From DASUPK01 sp963747425 (GTDB lineage: Bacteria; Actinomycetota; Thermoleophilia; Solirubrobacterales; 70-9), in contig CAVVFJ010000014.1 of NCBI GenBank assembly GCA_963747425.1, forward strand, positions 62,001-126,000: a DNA stretch of 64,000 nt, given 5' to 3'. Position numbers and translations under genes: made by a program. Below are positions 31,424 through 40,521 of the stretch, one piece after another. Numbering within the stretch: position 1 is the stretch's first letter; every line of letters starts with the position of its first letter. The notes beneath the pieces were generated by a model. It was not told where the DNA came from and searched no databases. It saw nothing but the letters and a program-made list of their open reading frames with translations.

Positions 31424-34003
31424 TTACTTGGAGGCTTCGTCGCTCGAGGATTCGGGATCGCCGCCGTCGTCCGCGTCGTCGCCGTCCTTCTTGGCGCCGA
31501 CGCCGACCTTCTCGGGCTCGGCCTTCTTGGCCGGGCGCTTGCGGGGCTTGACGATCTTCAGCTTGAGCGGATGGTCTTCCTCGTCGCCCTTGGGGTCGCG
31601 ATCCACCTGGACCGTCGAGCCGGGGGTCATCTGGCCCGCCTTCAGCACCTCGTCGGCGAGCGGATCCTCGACGTAGCGCTGGATGGCCCGGCGCAGCGGG
31701 CGCGCGCCCATGGCCGGATCCCAGCCCTTGTCGACGAGCAGCTCCTTGGCGTCCTTGGAGAGGTCCAGCTGGAGCTCGTGCTCCGCGACCTGCGTCCGGA
31801 CGCGCTCGACCATGAGGTCGACGATCTCCAGGATCTCCTCCTTGGCCAGCTTGTGGAAGACGATCACCTCGTCGATCCGGTTCAGGAACTCAGGCCGGAA
31901 GACCTTCTTCAGGTCGCCCATGATCCGCGACTTCATGTCCTCGTAGGTGACGCCGGTCTCGTCGGAGATGGCGAACCCGAGCGGGGTGTTGCGGGCGATG
32001 TCCTGCGCCCCGATGTTCGAGGTCATGATCACGATCGAGTTGCGGAAGTCCACCGTCCGCCCCTGGGCGTCGGTGAGCCTGCCGTCCTCGAGGATCTGCA
32101 GGAGGATGTTGAAGACGTCGGGGTGGGCCTTCTCGATCTCGTCGAGCAGCAGCACCGAGTAGGGCTTGCGCCGCACCGCCTCGGTGAGCTGGCCGCCCTC
32201 GTCGTAGCCGATGTAGCCCGGGGGCGAGCCGACCAGCCGCGAGACGGCGTGCTTCTCCATGTACTCGGACATGTCGATCCGGACCATCGCCTCCTCGTCG
32301 CCGAACAGGAACTCGGCGAGTGTGCGGGCGAGCTCGGTCTTGCCGACGCCCGAGGGGCCTAGGAAGATGAATGAGCCGGCCGGGCGCTTCGGGTCCTTGA
32401 TCCCGGCGCGGGAGCGGCGGATCGCCTTGGAGACGGCGGTGATCGCCGGCTCCTGGCCGATGACGCGCTTGTGCAGCTCGTCCTCCATGCGGACGAGCTT
32501 CTTCGACTCGGCCTCGGTGAGCTTGAAGACGGGAATCCCGGTCCACATCGCGACGATGTCGGCGATCTCCTCCTCGCCGACCTCCGGGCGCTCGCCGCCC
32601 TCGCCCGAGGTCCACTCGTGCTCGAGCTCCTTCTTCTTGTTGGTGAGGCGGCGCTCCTGGTCGCGCAGGTTGGCGGCCTTCTCGAACTCCTGGGCATCGA
32701 TCGAGGCCTCCTTCTCGCGCCGCGTGGTCTCGATCTCCTCCTCGAGGTCGCGGTACACGGGCGGCTGCGTCATCGACTTGATGCGCATTCGCGAGGCGGC
32801 CTCGTCGACGAGGTCGATGGCCTTGTCCGGCAGGAAGCGGTCGGAGATGTAGCGGTCGGCGAGCTCTGCGGCGGCCTCGAGCGCCTCGTCGGTGATCTTC
32901 ACCCGGTGGTGCTGCTCGTAGCGCTCGCGCAGGCCCTCGAGGATCTTCACCGTCTCCTCCGTGGAGGGTTGCTCGACCTTGATCTGCTGGAAGCGGCGCT
33001 CGAGCGCCGAGTCCCGCTCGAGGTACTTGCGGTACTCGTCGAGCGTCGTGGCGCCGATCGTCTGCAGCTCGCCGCGAGCAAGAGCCGGCTTCAGGATGGA
33101 GGCTGCGTCGATCGCGCCCTCGGCGGCGCCGGCGCCGACGAGGTTGTGCAGCTCGTCGATGAAGAGAATGATGTCGCCGCGCTGGGTGATCTCCTTCATC
33201 ACCTTCTTGAGGCGCTCCTCGAACTCGCCGCGGTACTTCGACCCGGCGACGAGGGCGGCCAGGTCGAGCGTGTAGATCTGCTTGTTCTTGAGCAGCTCGG
33301 GGACCTCGCCGTTGGTGATCCGCGCGGCCAGGCCCTCGACGACGGCGGTCTTGCCGACGCCCGGCTCGCCCAGCAGCACCGGGTTGTTCTTGGTGCGGCG
33401 GGAGAGGATCTGCATGATCCGCTCGATCTCGATCTCGCGGCCGATGACGGGGTCGAGCTTGCCCTCGGCGGCGAGCTTGGTGAGGTTGCGGCCGAACTGG
33501 TCGAGCAGCTTCGAGGACTTCTTGCCCTCGCCGCCCGCGCCGCTGCCGGCACCCTGGCGGCGGCCGCCGGGGCCGGAGAGCATCCGGATGACCTCGTTGC
33601 GGATCTTCTCGGAGTCGGCGTCGAAGTCGAGCAGGATGCGCGCGGCGACGCCCTCGTTCTCGCGGACCAGGCCGAGCAGGATGTGCTCGGTGCCGATGTA
33701 GTTGTGGCCCAGGCTCAGCGCCTCGCGGAGGGCGAGCTCGAGAACCTTCTTGGCGCGCGGCGTGAAGGGAATCTGGCCGGCGGTGACCTCCTCGCCGGAG
33801 CCCACGATGCGGACGACCTGCGAGCGGACGCGCTCGACCGTGATGTCGAGGGACTCGAGCACGCGGGCTGCCAGGCCCTCCTCCTCGCGGAGCAGGCCGA
33901 GCAGGATGTGCTCGGTGCCGATGTAGTTGTGCTTGAGAGTCCGCGCCTCCTCCTGGGCGAGGACGACTACCTGGCGGGCTCTCTCTGTGAATCTCTCGAA
34001 CAT
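31424..34003 (-). CDS. clpC: ATP-dependent Clp protease ATPase subunit ClpC
   Basis: Hsp100 unfoldase feeding ClpP. 859 aa: two N-terminal Clp repeats (about 1-145), AAA-1 with Walker A GEPGVGKTAVVEGLA (about 215), a middle/UVR-like coiled segment (DAQEFEKAANLRDQERRL, about 430-450), and AAA-2 with GPSGVGKTELARTLAEFL (about 555) and LLLDEIEKAHPDVFN. The C-terminal D2 ends in an acidic, low-complexity tail (DDADDGGDPESSSDEASK). ATG 34003 opens the N domain. It appears to be transcribed from the 320-bp gap upstream. Confidence 0.98.
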   Translation of the reverse strand: MFERFTERARQVVVLAQEEARTLKHNYIGTEHILLGLLREEEGLAARVLESLDITVERVRSQVVRIVGSGEEVTAGQIPFTPRAKKVLELALREALSLGHNYIGTEHILLGLVRENEGVAARILLDFDADSEKIRNEVIRMLSGPGGRRQGAGSGAGGEGKKSSKLLDQFGRNLTKLAAEGKLDPVIGREIEIERIMQILSRRTKNNPVLLGEPGVGKTAVVEGLAARITNGEVPELLKNKQIYTLDLAALVAGSKYRGEFEERLKKVMKEITQRGDIILFIDELHNLVGAGAAEGAIDAASILKPALARGELQTIGATTLDEYRKYLERDSALERRFQQIKVEQPSTEETVKILEGLRERYEQHHRVKITDEALEAAAELADRYISDRFLPDKAIDLVDEAASRMRIKSMTQPPVYRDLEEEIETTRREKEASIDAQEFEKAANLRDQERRLTNKKKELEHEWTSGEGGERPEVGEEEIADIVAMWTGIPVFKLTEAESKKLVRMEDELHKRVIGQEPAITAVSKAIRRSRAGIKDPKRPAGSFIFLGPSGVGKTELARTLAEFLFGDEEAMVRIDMSEYMEKHAVSRLVGSPPGYIGYDEGGQLTEAVRRKPYSVLLLDEIEKAHPDVFNILLQILEDGRLTDAQGRTVDFRNSIVIMTSNIGAQDIARNTPLGFAISDETGVTYEDMKSRIMGDLKKVFRPEFLNRIDEVIVFHKLAKEEILEIVDLMVERVRTQVAEHELQLDLSKDAKELLVDKGWDPAMGARPLRRAIQRYVEDPLADEVLKAGQMTPGSTVQVDRDPKGDEEDHPLKLKIVKPRKRPAKKAEPEKVGVGAKKDGDDADDGGDPESSSDEASK

Positions 34004-34326
34004 TCCGTCTCTCTCTGGTCTATCAATCGCTCCGGTTGTGTCTAGTTGCGGTCGTCTGGTTGGCTCTGAGTTAAGTACTACGAAGGCTCAGGGAACGCGG
34101 ACTCCCCGGGGGCCCAATCCGTATCGGCTCCTGGCTGCCGATTCCTTGATTTGACCTCCGGTTCTGTCGGGGACGGCGAAGCCAAAGTATAGCCAGGGGT
34201 CTTGCCCGGCCAGGCAGCACCCAGGCACGGCAACGGAACTCCCTGCAAGGTGCGGAAAGGAAAGGTTCGTTCCGGCAGCGCCGGACGCTTCCGCGCCGGT
34301 CGACCTGGATCGGTACCTTGCCGCCC
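34004..34326. other. Gene-free divergent region between clpC and a small membrane gene
   Basis: No gene seen. It holds the clpC leader on the minus strand, including a hairpin ATCGGC...GCCGAT (34123-34142) and a minus-strand TATACT box near 34183-34188 with no good -35. A TACCTT box (34314-34319) sits just before the GTG of the plus-strand gene, which may be leaderless. No clear HspR, CtsR or ClgR site was recognised. Confidence 0.4.
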
Positions 34327-34824
34327 GTGGGAGCACTCGACCGGCTGCGAGCGGCGAACGGTGATGACGGCTTCGTCGGTCGCGCTCGCTCCAGCCCCCG
34401 CCTGCTGATCGGGATCGCCGGAGGGGCGGTGCTGGTGCTGGCCTGGATCGGCTGGGCGATCTACGTGACCAGCGACCACGGCGGCCGGGCCGGCCTGGGA
34501 GTGGTGATCGCCTGGCCCGCGATGGTCGCCGCGCTCGCACTCATCTCGCTTCCCTTCATCGGCGCCTATCTCCTGATTCGGCGGTTGTCGGCGTCCGAGG
34601 ACGACTGGGGGGCAGCCACGGCCGAGTCGGAGGCCCCGGACGCCGACGATGCGGACGACGAGGAGGACTCCGGCGACGAGGCGGAGGATTCGGCGGATGA
34701 GGACGAGAATCCGGATGAGGAAGAAGAGGACTCCGCGGACGAGGACGAGGATTCCGAGGAGGACGAGGATTCCGACGAGGCCGAGGAGCCCGAGTCGAGC
34801 GCGAAGGGCTCGTCCAAGAGTTAG
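34327..34824 (+). CDS. Membrane protein with long acidic tail
   Basis: 165 aa from GTG 34327. Two transmembrane helices (about residues 25-47 and 60-85) are followed by a roughly 70-residue tail made almost only of Glu, Asp, Ser and Ala (EEDSGDEAEDSADEDENPDE and similar). The tail is encoded by degenerate GAGGAC/GACGAG repeats. Acidic tails of this kind can bind cations or basic proteins; no family was recognised. It overlaps convergent lysS by 4 bp. Confidence 0.65.
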   Translation: MGALDRLRAANGDDGFVGRARSSPRLLIGIAGGAVLVLAWIGWAIYVTSDHGGRAGLGVVIAWPAMVAALALISLPFIGAYLLIRRLSASEDDWGAATAESEAPDADDADDEEDSGDEAEDSADEDENPDEEEEDSADEDEDSEEDEDSDEAEEPESSAKGSSKS

Positions 34825-36293
34825 TTCCGCATCGCCGGGAAGAGAACCACCTCGCGCAGCGTCTTCGCCCCGGTCAGGATCATCACCAGCCTGTCGATCC
34901 CGAGGCCGGCGCCGCCGGTGGGCGGCATTCCCTGTTCCAGCGACTCGACGAACGTCTCGTCGTAGGGCTGCGTCTCCTCATCGCCCCTGGCCGTCTCCTT
35001 GGCCTGCGCCTCGAAGCGGCGCCGCTGCTCGTCCGGGTCGTTCAGCTCAGTGAACGAGTTGGAGATCTCGATGCCTCCGACGAACGCCTCCCAGCGCTCC
35101 ACCAGCCCCTCCTCGCTGCGGTGTCGCTTGGCGAACGGCGAGAGCTCGACGGGGTAGTCGACGATGAAGGTCGGCTGGATCAGCTTCGGCTCCACCTCCT
35201 TGGAGAGCAGTCCGTCTACCAGCTTCCCCCATCCCTCCTCGGGATCGGGCTCGGTCCCCATCGCCGCCGCCAGCTGCTCGCGCGAGGGATGCTCCATCAC
35301 GTCGATCCCGGTCTCCTCCTTGATCGCATCGCGGAGTGTGATGCGACGCCATGTGGGTGAGAGCTCGATGGCCTCCCCCTCACGCTCGACCGTGGTCGTC
35401 CCGAGGACCGCCTGCGCGACCGCGGAGACCAGCCCCTCCAGCTCGGTGGCGGTGTCGTTGTAGTCCGCGTAGGCCTCGTACCACTCGAGCATCGTGAACT
35501 CGGGGTTGTGCTTGTGTGAGATCCCCTCGTTCCGGAAGTCCTTGCCCAGCTCGTAGACCCTGTCGATGCCCCCCACCACCAGGCGCTTCAGGTAGAGCTC
35601 CGTGGCGATCCTGAGATAGAGGTCGCGGTCGAGCGCGTTGTGGTGCGTGGTGAACGGCCGGGCGAGCGCCCCTCCATATAGGGGCTGGAGCACCGGGGTC
35701 TCGACCTCGACGAAGTCCCGACCGTCGAACCAGCGCCGGACCTCGGCGATCGTGCGCGCCCTCTTCAGGAAGAGCTCGCGAGTCTCCTCGTTCGCCATCA
35801 GGTCGAGCTCCCGCCGGCGGTAGCGCGTCTCGACGTCCTCCAGCCCGTGGAACTTCTCGGGCGGCGGTCGCAGGCTCTTCGAGAGCAGCTCCCAGGCATC
35901 GGCCCTGATCGAGAGCTCGCCCCTCTTGGAGGCGAAGACGGTTCCCTCGATGCCGACGATGTCCCCGATGTCCAGCGAGAGCAGCCCCTCGTACGCCTCT
36001 CCGAGCTCGTCGACCCTCGCCTGGACCTGGATCTCGCCGGTGCCGTCCTTCAGGTCCAGGAAGGACGCCTTGCCGTGGCCGCGCCTGGCCGTGAGGCGGC
36101 CTGCGACCCGGTAGCGGTCGCTGGTCTCCTCGCCCGCCTCGATCGACTGATGGGATTCGCGGACCGCGGCGATCTCGGTGCGATCGGCGAAGCCGTGCGG
36201 GAACGGCTCGATCCCCGCCTCTCGCAGGCGCTCCAGCTTCGCCCGCCGATCGGCGAGCAGCTCGGACTCGGTGCGCTTCGGCTCCTCGTTCAC
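34821..36293 (-). CDS. lysS: Lysyl-tRNA synthetase, class II
   Basis: Charges tRNA-Lys. 490 aa: N-terminal OB-fold anticodon domain (about 60-150, VAGRLTARRGHGKASFLDL), then the class-II catalytic core with motif 2 FRNEGISHKHNPEFTMLEWYEAY (about 255-277) and motif 3 GLGIDRLVMILTG (about 465-477). GIEPFPHGF near the N-terminus is typical. It follows greA by 19 bp on the same strand, a widespread greA-lysS operon. Confidence 0.98.
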   Translation of the reverse strand: MNEEPKRTESELLADRRAKLERLREAGIEPFPHGFADRTEIAAVRESHQSIEAGEETSDRYRVAGRLTARRGHGKASFLDLKDGTGEIQVQARVDELGEAYEGLLSLDIGDIVGIEGTVFASKRGELSIRADAWELLSKSLRPPPEKFHGLEDVETRYRRRELDLMANEETRELFLKRARTIAEVRRWFDGRDFVEVETPVLQPLYGGALARPFTTHHNALDRDLYLRIATELYLKRLVVGGIDRVYELGKDFRNEGISHKHNPEFTMLEWYEAYADYNDTATELEGLVSAVAQAVLGTTTVEREGEAIELSPTWRRITLRDAIKEETGIDVMEHPSREQLAAAMGTEPDPEEGWGKLVDGLLSKEVEPKLIQPTFIVDYPVELSPFAKRHRSEEGLVERWEAFVGGIEISNSFTELNDPDEQRRRFEAQAKETARGDEETQPYDETFVESLEQGMPPTGGAGLGIDRLVMILTGAKTLREVVLFPAMRN

Positions 36294-36312
36294 GACGGGG
36301 AGCCTATGCGCC

Positions 36313-36792
36313 CTAAGCCGCCTCGATCTTCGTGACCTTGAGCTTCTTCTTCGGGCCGCGGGGCGTCTCCACCGTCACGACCTCGTTTCGCTTGCTCCCG
36401 ACCAGCGCCTTGCCGATCGGCGACTCGTTCGAAAGCTTGTGCTCGGTCGGATCGGCCTCGGCGGAGCCGACGATCTGGAACTTCTGCGACTTCCCCGACT
36501 TCTGGTCCTTGACGTGGACGACCGCGCCGACCCCGACGGTCTCGGTGTCGAGCTGCTTGTTGTCGATGACGGCGGCCCTGCGCAGCCTGTCCTGGAGCGA
36601 TGCGATCCGCTGCTCCAGCATGGCCTGCTCGTTCTTGGCGTCGTCGTACTCGGAGTTTTCAGCGATGTCCCCGAACTCCCGCGCCTGCTTGATGCGGTCC
36701 GCAACCTCGCGGCGCTTGGCGTTCTCCAGGTACTCGAGCTCCTCCTTGAGCTTCTCGAGTCCCTCCGGGGTGATCAGTGTCTCGCGCGCCAA
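36313..36792 (-). CDS. greA: Transcription elongation factor GreA
   Basis: Rescues backtracked RNA polymerase by stimulating transcript cleavage. 159 aa: coiled-coil hairpin (about 1-75, ITPEGLEKLKEELEYL, REFGDIAENSEYDDAKNEQ with the catalytic acidic tip D/E), then an FKBP-like C-terminal domain (SNESPIGKALVGSKRNEVVTVETP). The start is TTG 36792. The gene has its own promoter about 115 bp upstream. Confidence 0.97.
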   Translation of the reverse strand: MARETLITPEGLEKLKEELEYLENAKRREVADRIKQAREFGDIAENSEYDDAKNEQAMLEQRIASLQDRLRRAAVIDNKQLDTETVGVGAVVHVKDQKSGKSQKFQIVGSAEADPTEHKLSNESPIGKALVGSKRNEVVTVETPRGPKKKLKVTKIEAA

Positions 36793-36905
36793 CTCTCTCG
36801 CTTCCTTCGCTTAGTGGTTTACTCGCCGCACGAAAGCCCTGCTATGAGGCGAAAAATGAGCCCGCACCGACGAGGGAAGACCCACGACGGTCCGGGCGAA
36901 GCGCG

Positions 36906-36934
36906 ACAGTATAGCGCCGGTCTTTCGGGTGGTC
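36906..36934 (-). promoter_or_regulatory. Promoter of greA-lysS
   Basis: Minus strand: -35 TCGACC (36929-36934), 17-bp spacer, -10 TATACT (36906-36911). It overlaps the position where the upstream hydrolase gene ends (stop at 36946), so greA is independently expressed with a leader of about 110 nt. Confidence 0.65.
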
Positions 36935-36945
36935 GAGGGGCTCGA

Positions 36946-37818
36946 TCAGGCAGCCAATGCGGCCTGCAGTGCCTCCGCGACGCGGCCCGGATCCTCGATC
37001 TGGGGGTAGTGGCCCAGATCCGCAAAGCGGGTAACCGGCGCCTGCGGTCGCAACTCCAAGACCGCGTTCAAGACCGCCTCGGTGGCGACAGGGTCGAGCA
37101 TTCCCCATGCAAGGGATACGGGCTTCGGCCAGTCGCGGATCGCTCCGTGCCAGCGGTCGGCGTGCTTGAAGCGCTCATCCATGTAGGCGATCGTCCTGTG
37201 GTTGAGGGTGCGCCCGCCGCCGGCGCAGATCAACGCCCATTGATCCTTGGCCTCTTCATCCGTCAGGGGGTGGCCCGCGGAGAAGATCGATCCGAACTGC
37301 TGCCGGAAGAAGCGCTCGCTCGAAAGCCGCGACATCAGCGGACCGAGACGGCTCCTCAGGATCCGCTGCCCGAGCGTGGGGCTCGCGGCGCCCTGGATCA
37401 TGGATCCGTTGAGCAGGAGGGCGCCGGTGACGTTCATCTCGAGCGCGCCGTCGATGTCGCGCGCCATCAGCTCGTTCGCGACCGACGTCCCCATGTCGTG
37501 GGCGACCAGGAAGACGGGCCTTCCGTCTCCATGCCGCTTGACCAGCGCCTCCGCGATGTCCGCTTGCTCGGCGAGCGTGTAGTCGTGATCGGCGGGCTTG
37601 TCCGATAGCCCGAAGCCGAGGCAATCGAAGGCGAGCACGGCGGGGTCCCTCTCCCGGTCCAGCAGCAGGCGCCAGTCATACGAGCTGGACGGGAATCCGT
37701 GCAGAAGAAGCAGCACCGGGTCTGTGCCGTCGCGCCCGAAGACGTGGATGCCGTGTCCGCAGAGCTCAGAGGTCCATCCCTGGTCCCGCCATGCGATCAC
37801 GCGTGGGGTCAGGCTCAA
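36946..37818 (-). CDS. Alpha/beta hydrolase (haloalkane dehalogenase/epoxide hydrolase-like)
   Basis: 290 aa. HGFPSSSYDW (oxyanion loop), then VAHDMGTSVANELM: the nucleophile elbow carries Asp (HDMG), as in epoxide hydrolases and haloalkane dehalogenases, not Ser. Late FADLGHYPQIEDP supplies the catalytic His. A cap domain lies at about 125-215. TTG 37818 overlaps the dus stop as TTGA; GTG 37800 is an alternative. It is coupled to the tRNA-dihydrouridine synthase, whose function is unrelated. Confidence 0.85.
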   Translation of the reverse strand: MSLTPRVIAWRDQGWTSELCGHGIHVFGRDGTDPVLLLLHGFPSSSYDWRLLLDRERDPAVLAFDCLGFGLSDKPADHDYTLAEQADIAEALVKRHGDGRPVFLVAHDMGTSVANELMARDIDGALEMNVTGALLLNGSMIQGAASPTLGQRILRSRLGPLMSRLSSERFFRQQFGSIFSAGHPLTDEEAKDQWALICAGGGRTLNHRTIAYMDERFKHADRWHGAIRDWPKPVSLAWGMLDPVATEAVLNAVLELRPQAPVTRFADLGHYPQIEDPGRVAEALQAALAA

Positions 37819-38801
37819 AGGAGCGCGGCCTCCGGCTCGAGCAGCTCGACGAGGCCCCGCGCGACCTCCAGGTCTTCGGTCTCCTGGAAGGCCGCGATCG
37901 TTCCCTTGTCGGCATCGAGGCGGTCCAGGTACCACGGATAGAACTTGCGGAGGTACCGAGCGGCCCGATCGGGGCCGAGGTGCTCCTCGGCGCGGTCCAT
38001 GACCCAGAGCAGCTCCGCGATCACCTGCTCGCGCTCAGGCGCGACGATGCGGTCGCGGGTCAGCTCCTCGAAGATCCAGGGATTGCCGAGCGAGCCGCGG
38101 GCGATCATGACGGCGTCTGCCCCGGAGGCCTCGTAGGCGTGGCGCGCGCCCTCCGCGCTGTCGAGGCCGCCCGAGATGACCACCGGGACCGAGATTCGAT
38201 CGACGAGCTCGCGCGCGAGCGCGTAGTCGGGCTCACCCTTGTGCTGGGTCGCCGCGGCGCGCGGGTGAAATCCCACTGCGGCGACGCCGGCCTCGTCGGC
38301 CAGGCGGAGCGCCAGATCGAAGCCCTCCCGGCCACCGCGCGCGAGCCCGGAGCGAACCTTGACGGTCACGGGTAGCCCACCGCCCTCGCGGGCGGCTGAG
38401 GCGATTCGAATCGCCAAGTCCGGATCCGCGAGCAGGGCGGCCCCGGCCCCGGTCTTGCAGACCTTCTTCACGGGGCAGCCCATGTTGATGTCGATCAGGT
38501 CCGCGCCTGCCTCGGCGACGATCTCCGCAGCCGAGCGCATCACGTCGGGGTCCTGACCGAAGAGCTGGATCGAGACCGGATGCTCGTCGGGATGGAGCCT
38601 GAGAAGCTCCTCGAGCGTGCGCTCGTTGCGGTAGTGGAGGCCGAAGCTCGAGACCATCTCCGATACGGCCAGGCCGGCTCCGTGGCGGCGGGCCTGCAGC
38701 CGGACGAACCAGTTGCCGATCCCGGCCAGGGGCGCGAGCATCACGCGGTTGGCGATCTCGACGTCGCCGATGCGAAACGGCGCTGTGAGCGGCGGTTGCA
38801 C
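37815..38801 (-). CDS. dus: tRNA-dihydrouridine synthase (DusB type)
   Basis: FMN enzyme that reduces uridine to dihydrouridine in tRNA D-loops. 328 aa: NRVMLAPLAGIGNWFVR at the N-terminus, active-site Cys in DINMGCPVKKVCKTGAGAAL (about residue 107), PVTVKVRSGL, VGFHPRAAATQHKG, SGGLDSAEGARH and GADAVMIARGSLGNPWIFEEL. The C-terminal helical bundle includes RKFYPWYL. Complete. It follows coaX by 12 bp in one operon. Confidence 0.95.
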   Translation of the reverse strand: MQPPLTAPFRIGDVEIANRVMLAPLAGIGNWFVRLQARRHGAGLAVSEMVSSFGLHYRNERTLEELLRLHPDEHPVSIQLFGQDPDVMRSAAEIVAEAGADLIDINMGCPVKKVCKTGAGAALLADPDLAIRIASAAREGGGLPVTVKVRSGLARGGREGFDLALRLADEAGVAAVGFHPRAAATQHKGEPDYALARELVDRISVPVVISGGLDSAEGARHAYEASGADAVMIARGSLGNPWIFEELTRDRIVAPEREQVIAELLWVMDRAEEHLGPDRAARYLRKFYPWYLDRLDADKGTIAAFQETEDLEVARGLVELLEPEAALL

Positions 38802-38813
38802 GTAATGAAGAGG

Positions 38814-39581
38814 TTATGAGGCGTTGCGCTCGTAGATCAGGCTTAAGCCGCTCAGGGTCAGCAGCGGATCGACCTCGTCGATCGTCTCGCAGTGCGGAGC
38901 AATCGTCTGGGCGAGGCCGCCGGTGGCGATGAACGTCGCCTCCTCGCCCAGCGCATCCGAGAGCCGGCGGTCGATGCCATCGACGAGGCCCGCGAAGCCA
39001 TAGGCGAATCCGGACTGGATCGCCGCCTGCGTGTGGCGGCCGATGGGGCCCTCCGGAGCGGAGAGATCGATCCGGGGAAGCTTCGCGGTACGGGAGGTCA
39101 GCGCCTCCATCGAGATCTCGACACCCGGCCCGATCACGCCGCCCAGATACTCGCCGGCGCCCGAGACCACGTCGAAGTTCGTGGAGGTGCCGAAGTCCAC
39201 GGCGACGCAAGCGCCCTTCACCTTCGCGTGGGCGGCGACCGCGTTGACGAGCCGGTCGGCGCCCAGCTCGTGCGGGTTGTCGACAAGGATCGGCATGCCG
39301 GTCTTCAGGTTGGGGCCGACGAGCAGGCACGGCTTGCCCATGTGGCGCTCGCAGAGAGCCTCGTACTCGGGGGCGAGCTGAGGGACCACGGTGGAGACGA
39401 TCGCCCCGTCCAGCGAGCCGAAGCTCAACCCGTCCAGGGCGAGCAGGTGGGAGACGGTCGCGGCGAGCTCGTCGGCGGTCGCGCTCGGAACGGTGCCCAG
39501 GCGCCAGTCGCGCACCAGCTCCTGGCCATCGAAGGCCCCGATGTGCGTCTGGGTGTTGCCGACGTCGACAGCGAGCAGCAT
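38814..39581 (-). CDS. coaX: Type III pantothenate kinase
   Basis: First step of coenzyme A synthesis. 255 aa from ATG 39581: ASKHA-fold phosphate loop LLAVDVGNTQTHIGAF, HELGADRLVNAVAAHAK (catalytic Asp), VAVDFGTSTNFDVVSGAGEYLGGVIGPGVEIS and FIATGGLAQTI. An in-frame GTG five codons earlier is possible. CoaX needs a monovalent cation and is insensitive to CoA feedback, as known for the family. It is in an operon with dus. Confidence 0.96.
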   Translation of the reverse strand: MLLAVDVGNTQTHIGAFDGQELVRDWRLGTVPSATADELAATVSHLLALDGLSFGSLDGAIVSTVVPQLAPEYEALCERHMGKPCLLVGPNLKTGMPILVDNPHELGADRLVNAVAAHAKVKGACVAVDFGTSTNFDVVSGAGEYLGGVIGPGVEISMEALTSRTAKLPRIDLSAPEGPIGRHTQAAIQSGFAYGFAGLVDGIDRRLSDALGEEATFIATGGLAQTIAPHCETIDEVDPLLTLSGLSLIYERNAS

Positions 39582-39600
39582 GCGCGGGATTATCACGACC

Positions 39601-39746
39601 CGGGACCGGTCCCGTTAGGGGCGTGCCCCCGGGGCGGTCCAGGACCAAGCTGGGCGCCGACGGCCGACGAGCGCGTAGCGGTGCTACGCGCGAGGAGGCA
39701 GGCGGTGGTCCAGCGCCGGTCCTGGGCCACACCCGGGGGTGCGACC
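39601..39746. repeat. Highly folded intergenic element
   Basis: The gap between divergent coaX and the GST gene holds nested inverted repeats: a perfect palindrome CGGGACCGGTCCCG (39601-39614); a long outer helix (39622-39646 with 39718-39743, core CCAGGACC/GGTCCTGG); and inside it a perfect 9-bp hairpin GCGCGTAGC-GGT-GCTACGCGC (39671-39691). It may be a structured RNA, a cruciform or a palindromic repeat. No open frame. Confidence 0.6.
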
Positions 39747-39780
39747 CTGGCGGGATCGGCCCCCAATAAGATGGGCCGCA

Positions 39781-40521
39781 ATGGGGGAAGCAAAGCTCTA
39801 CGTGATTCCCGGCTCCCACCCGTCGCGGTCCGCGATGCTCATGCTCGACCGCAAGGGCATCCCCTTCAAGCGGGTCGACCTGATGCCGGTCGTCTCCAAG
39901 GGAGTCCTGAAGGCCCAGCGGTTCCCGGGTGTCACGGCGCCGGCGCTGAAGATCGACGGGCGCCGGGTTCAGGGATCGAGGGAGATCGCGCGCGAGCTCG
40001 ACCATCTCCAGCCTGATCCACCCCTGCTTCCATCCGACCCTGAGAAGCGAATCAAGGTCGAGGAGGCGGAGGCCTGGGGCGATGACTTCCAGCAGAAGCC
40101 GCGCCGGTTCAGCTGGTGGGCGTTCAAGCGCGACCGGGCGCCGATGGCGAGCTACTCGGAGGGAGCTCGGCTGGGTATCCCGGTCGGGCTGGCCGTGAAG
40201 ACCGGCGCCCCGATCGTGGCGCTCGCCGCCCGCTTCAACGGGTCAACCGACGAGCTGGTGAAAGCCGACCTGTCCTCGCTGCGCGAGGATCTCGACCGGA
40301 TCGATGCCTGGATCGCCGAGGGCACGATCGGCGGCCCCGAGCCCAACGCGGCGGACTATCAGCTGGCGCCGAGCCTGCGTCTCCTGATGAGCTTCGACGA
40401 CCTTCGGCCATACGTCGAGGCGCGCCCCTGCGGCCAACTCGCCACCCGCATCGTTCCCGACTTCCCGGGCAGGACCCCGCAGGTCTTCCCGGCGGAGTGG
40501 CTCGAGGGGCTTCCCCGCTAG
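39781..40521 (+). CDS. Glutathione S-transferase-fold protein
   Basis: 246 aa. An N-terminal thioredoxin-like domain (about 1-85: YVIPGSHPSRSAMLMLDRKGIPFKRVDL, then cis-Pro-type VTAPALKIDGRRVQGSREIARELD) is followed by a helical GST C-terminal domain (about 95-235, EPNAADYQLAPSLRLL). The catalytic Ser/Cys position reads HPSR. Actinobacteria mostly use mycothiol, so the thiol may not be glutathione. ATG 39781 is 4 nt from the -10-like AATAAG. It overlaps convergent folK by 4 bp. Confidence 0.82.
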   Translation: MGEAKLYVIPGSHPSRSAMLMLDRKGIPFKRVDLMPVVSKGVLKAQRFPGVTAPALKIDGRRVQGSREIARELDHLQPDPPLLPSDPEKRIKVEEAEAWGDDFQQKPRRFSWWAFKRDRAPMASYSEGARLGIPVGLAVKTGAPIVALAARFNGSTDELVKADLSSLREDLDRIDAWIAEGTIGGPEPNAADYQLAPSLRLLMSFDDLRPYVEARPCGQLATRIVPDFPGRTPQVFPAEWLEGLPR

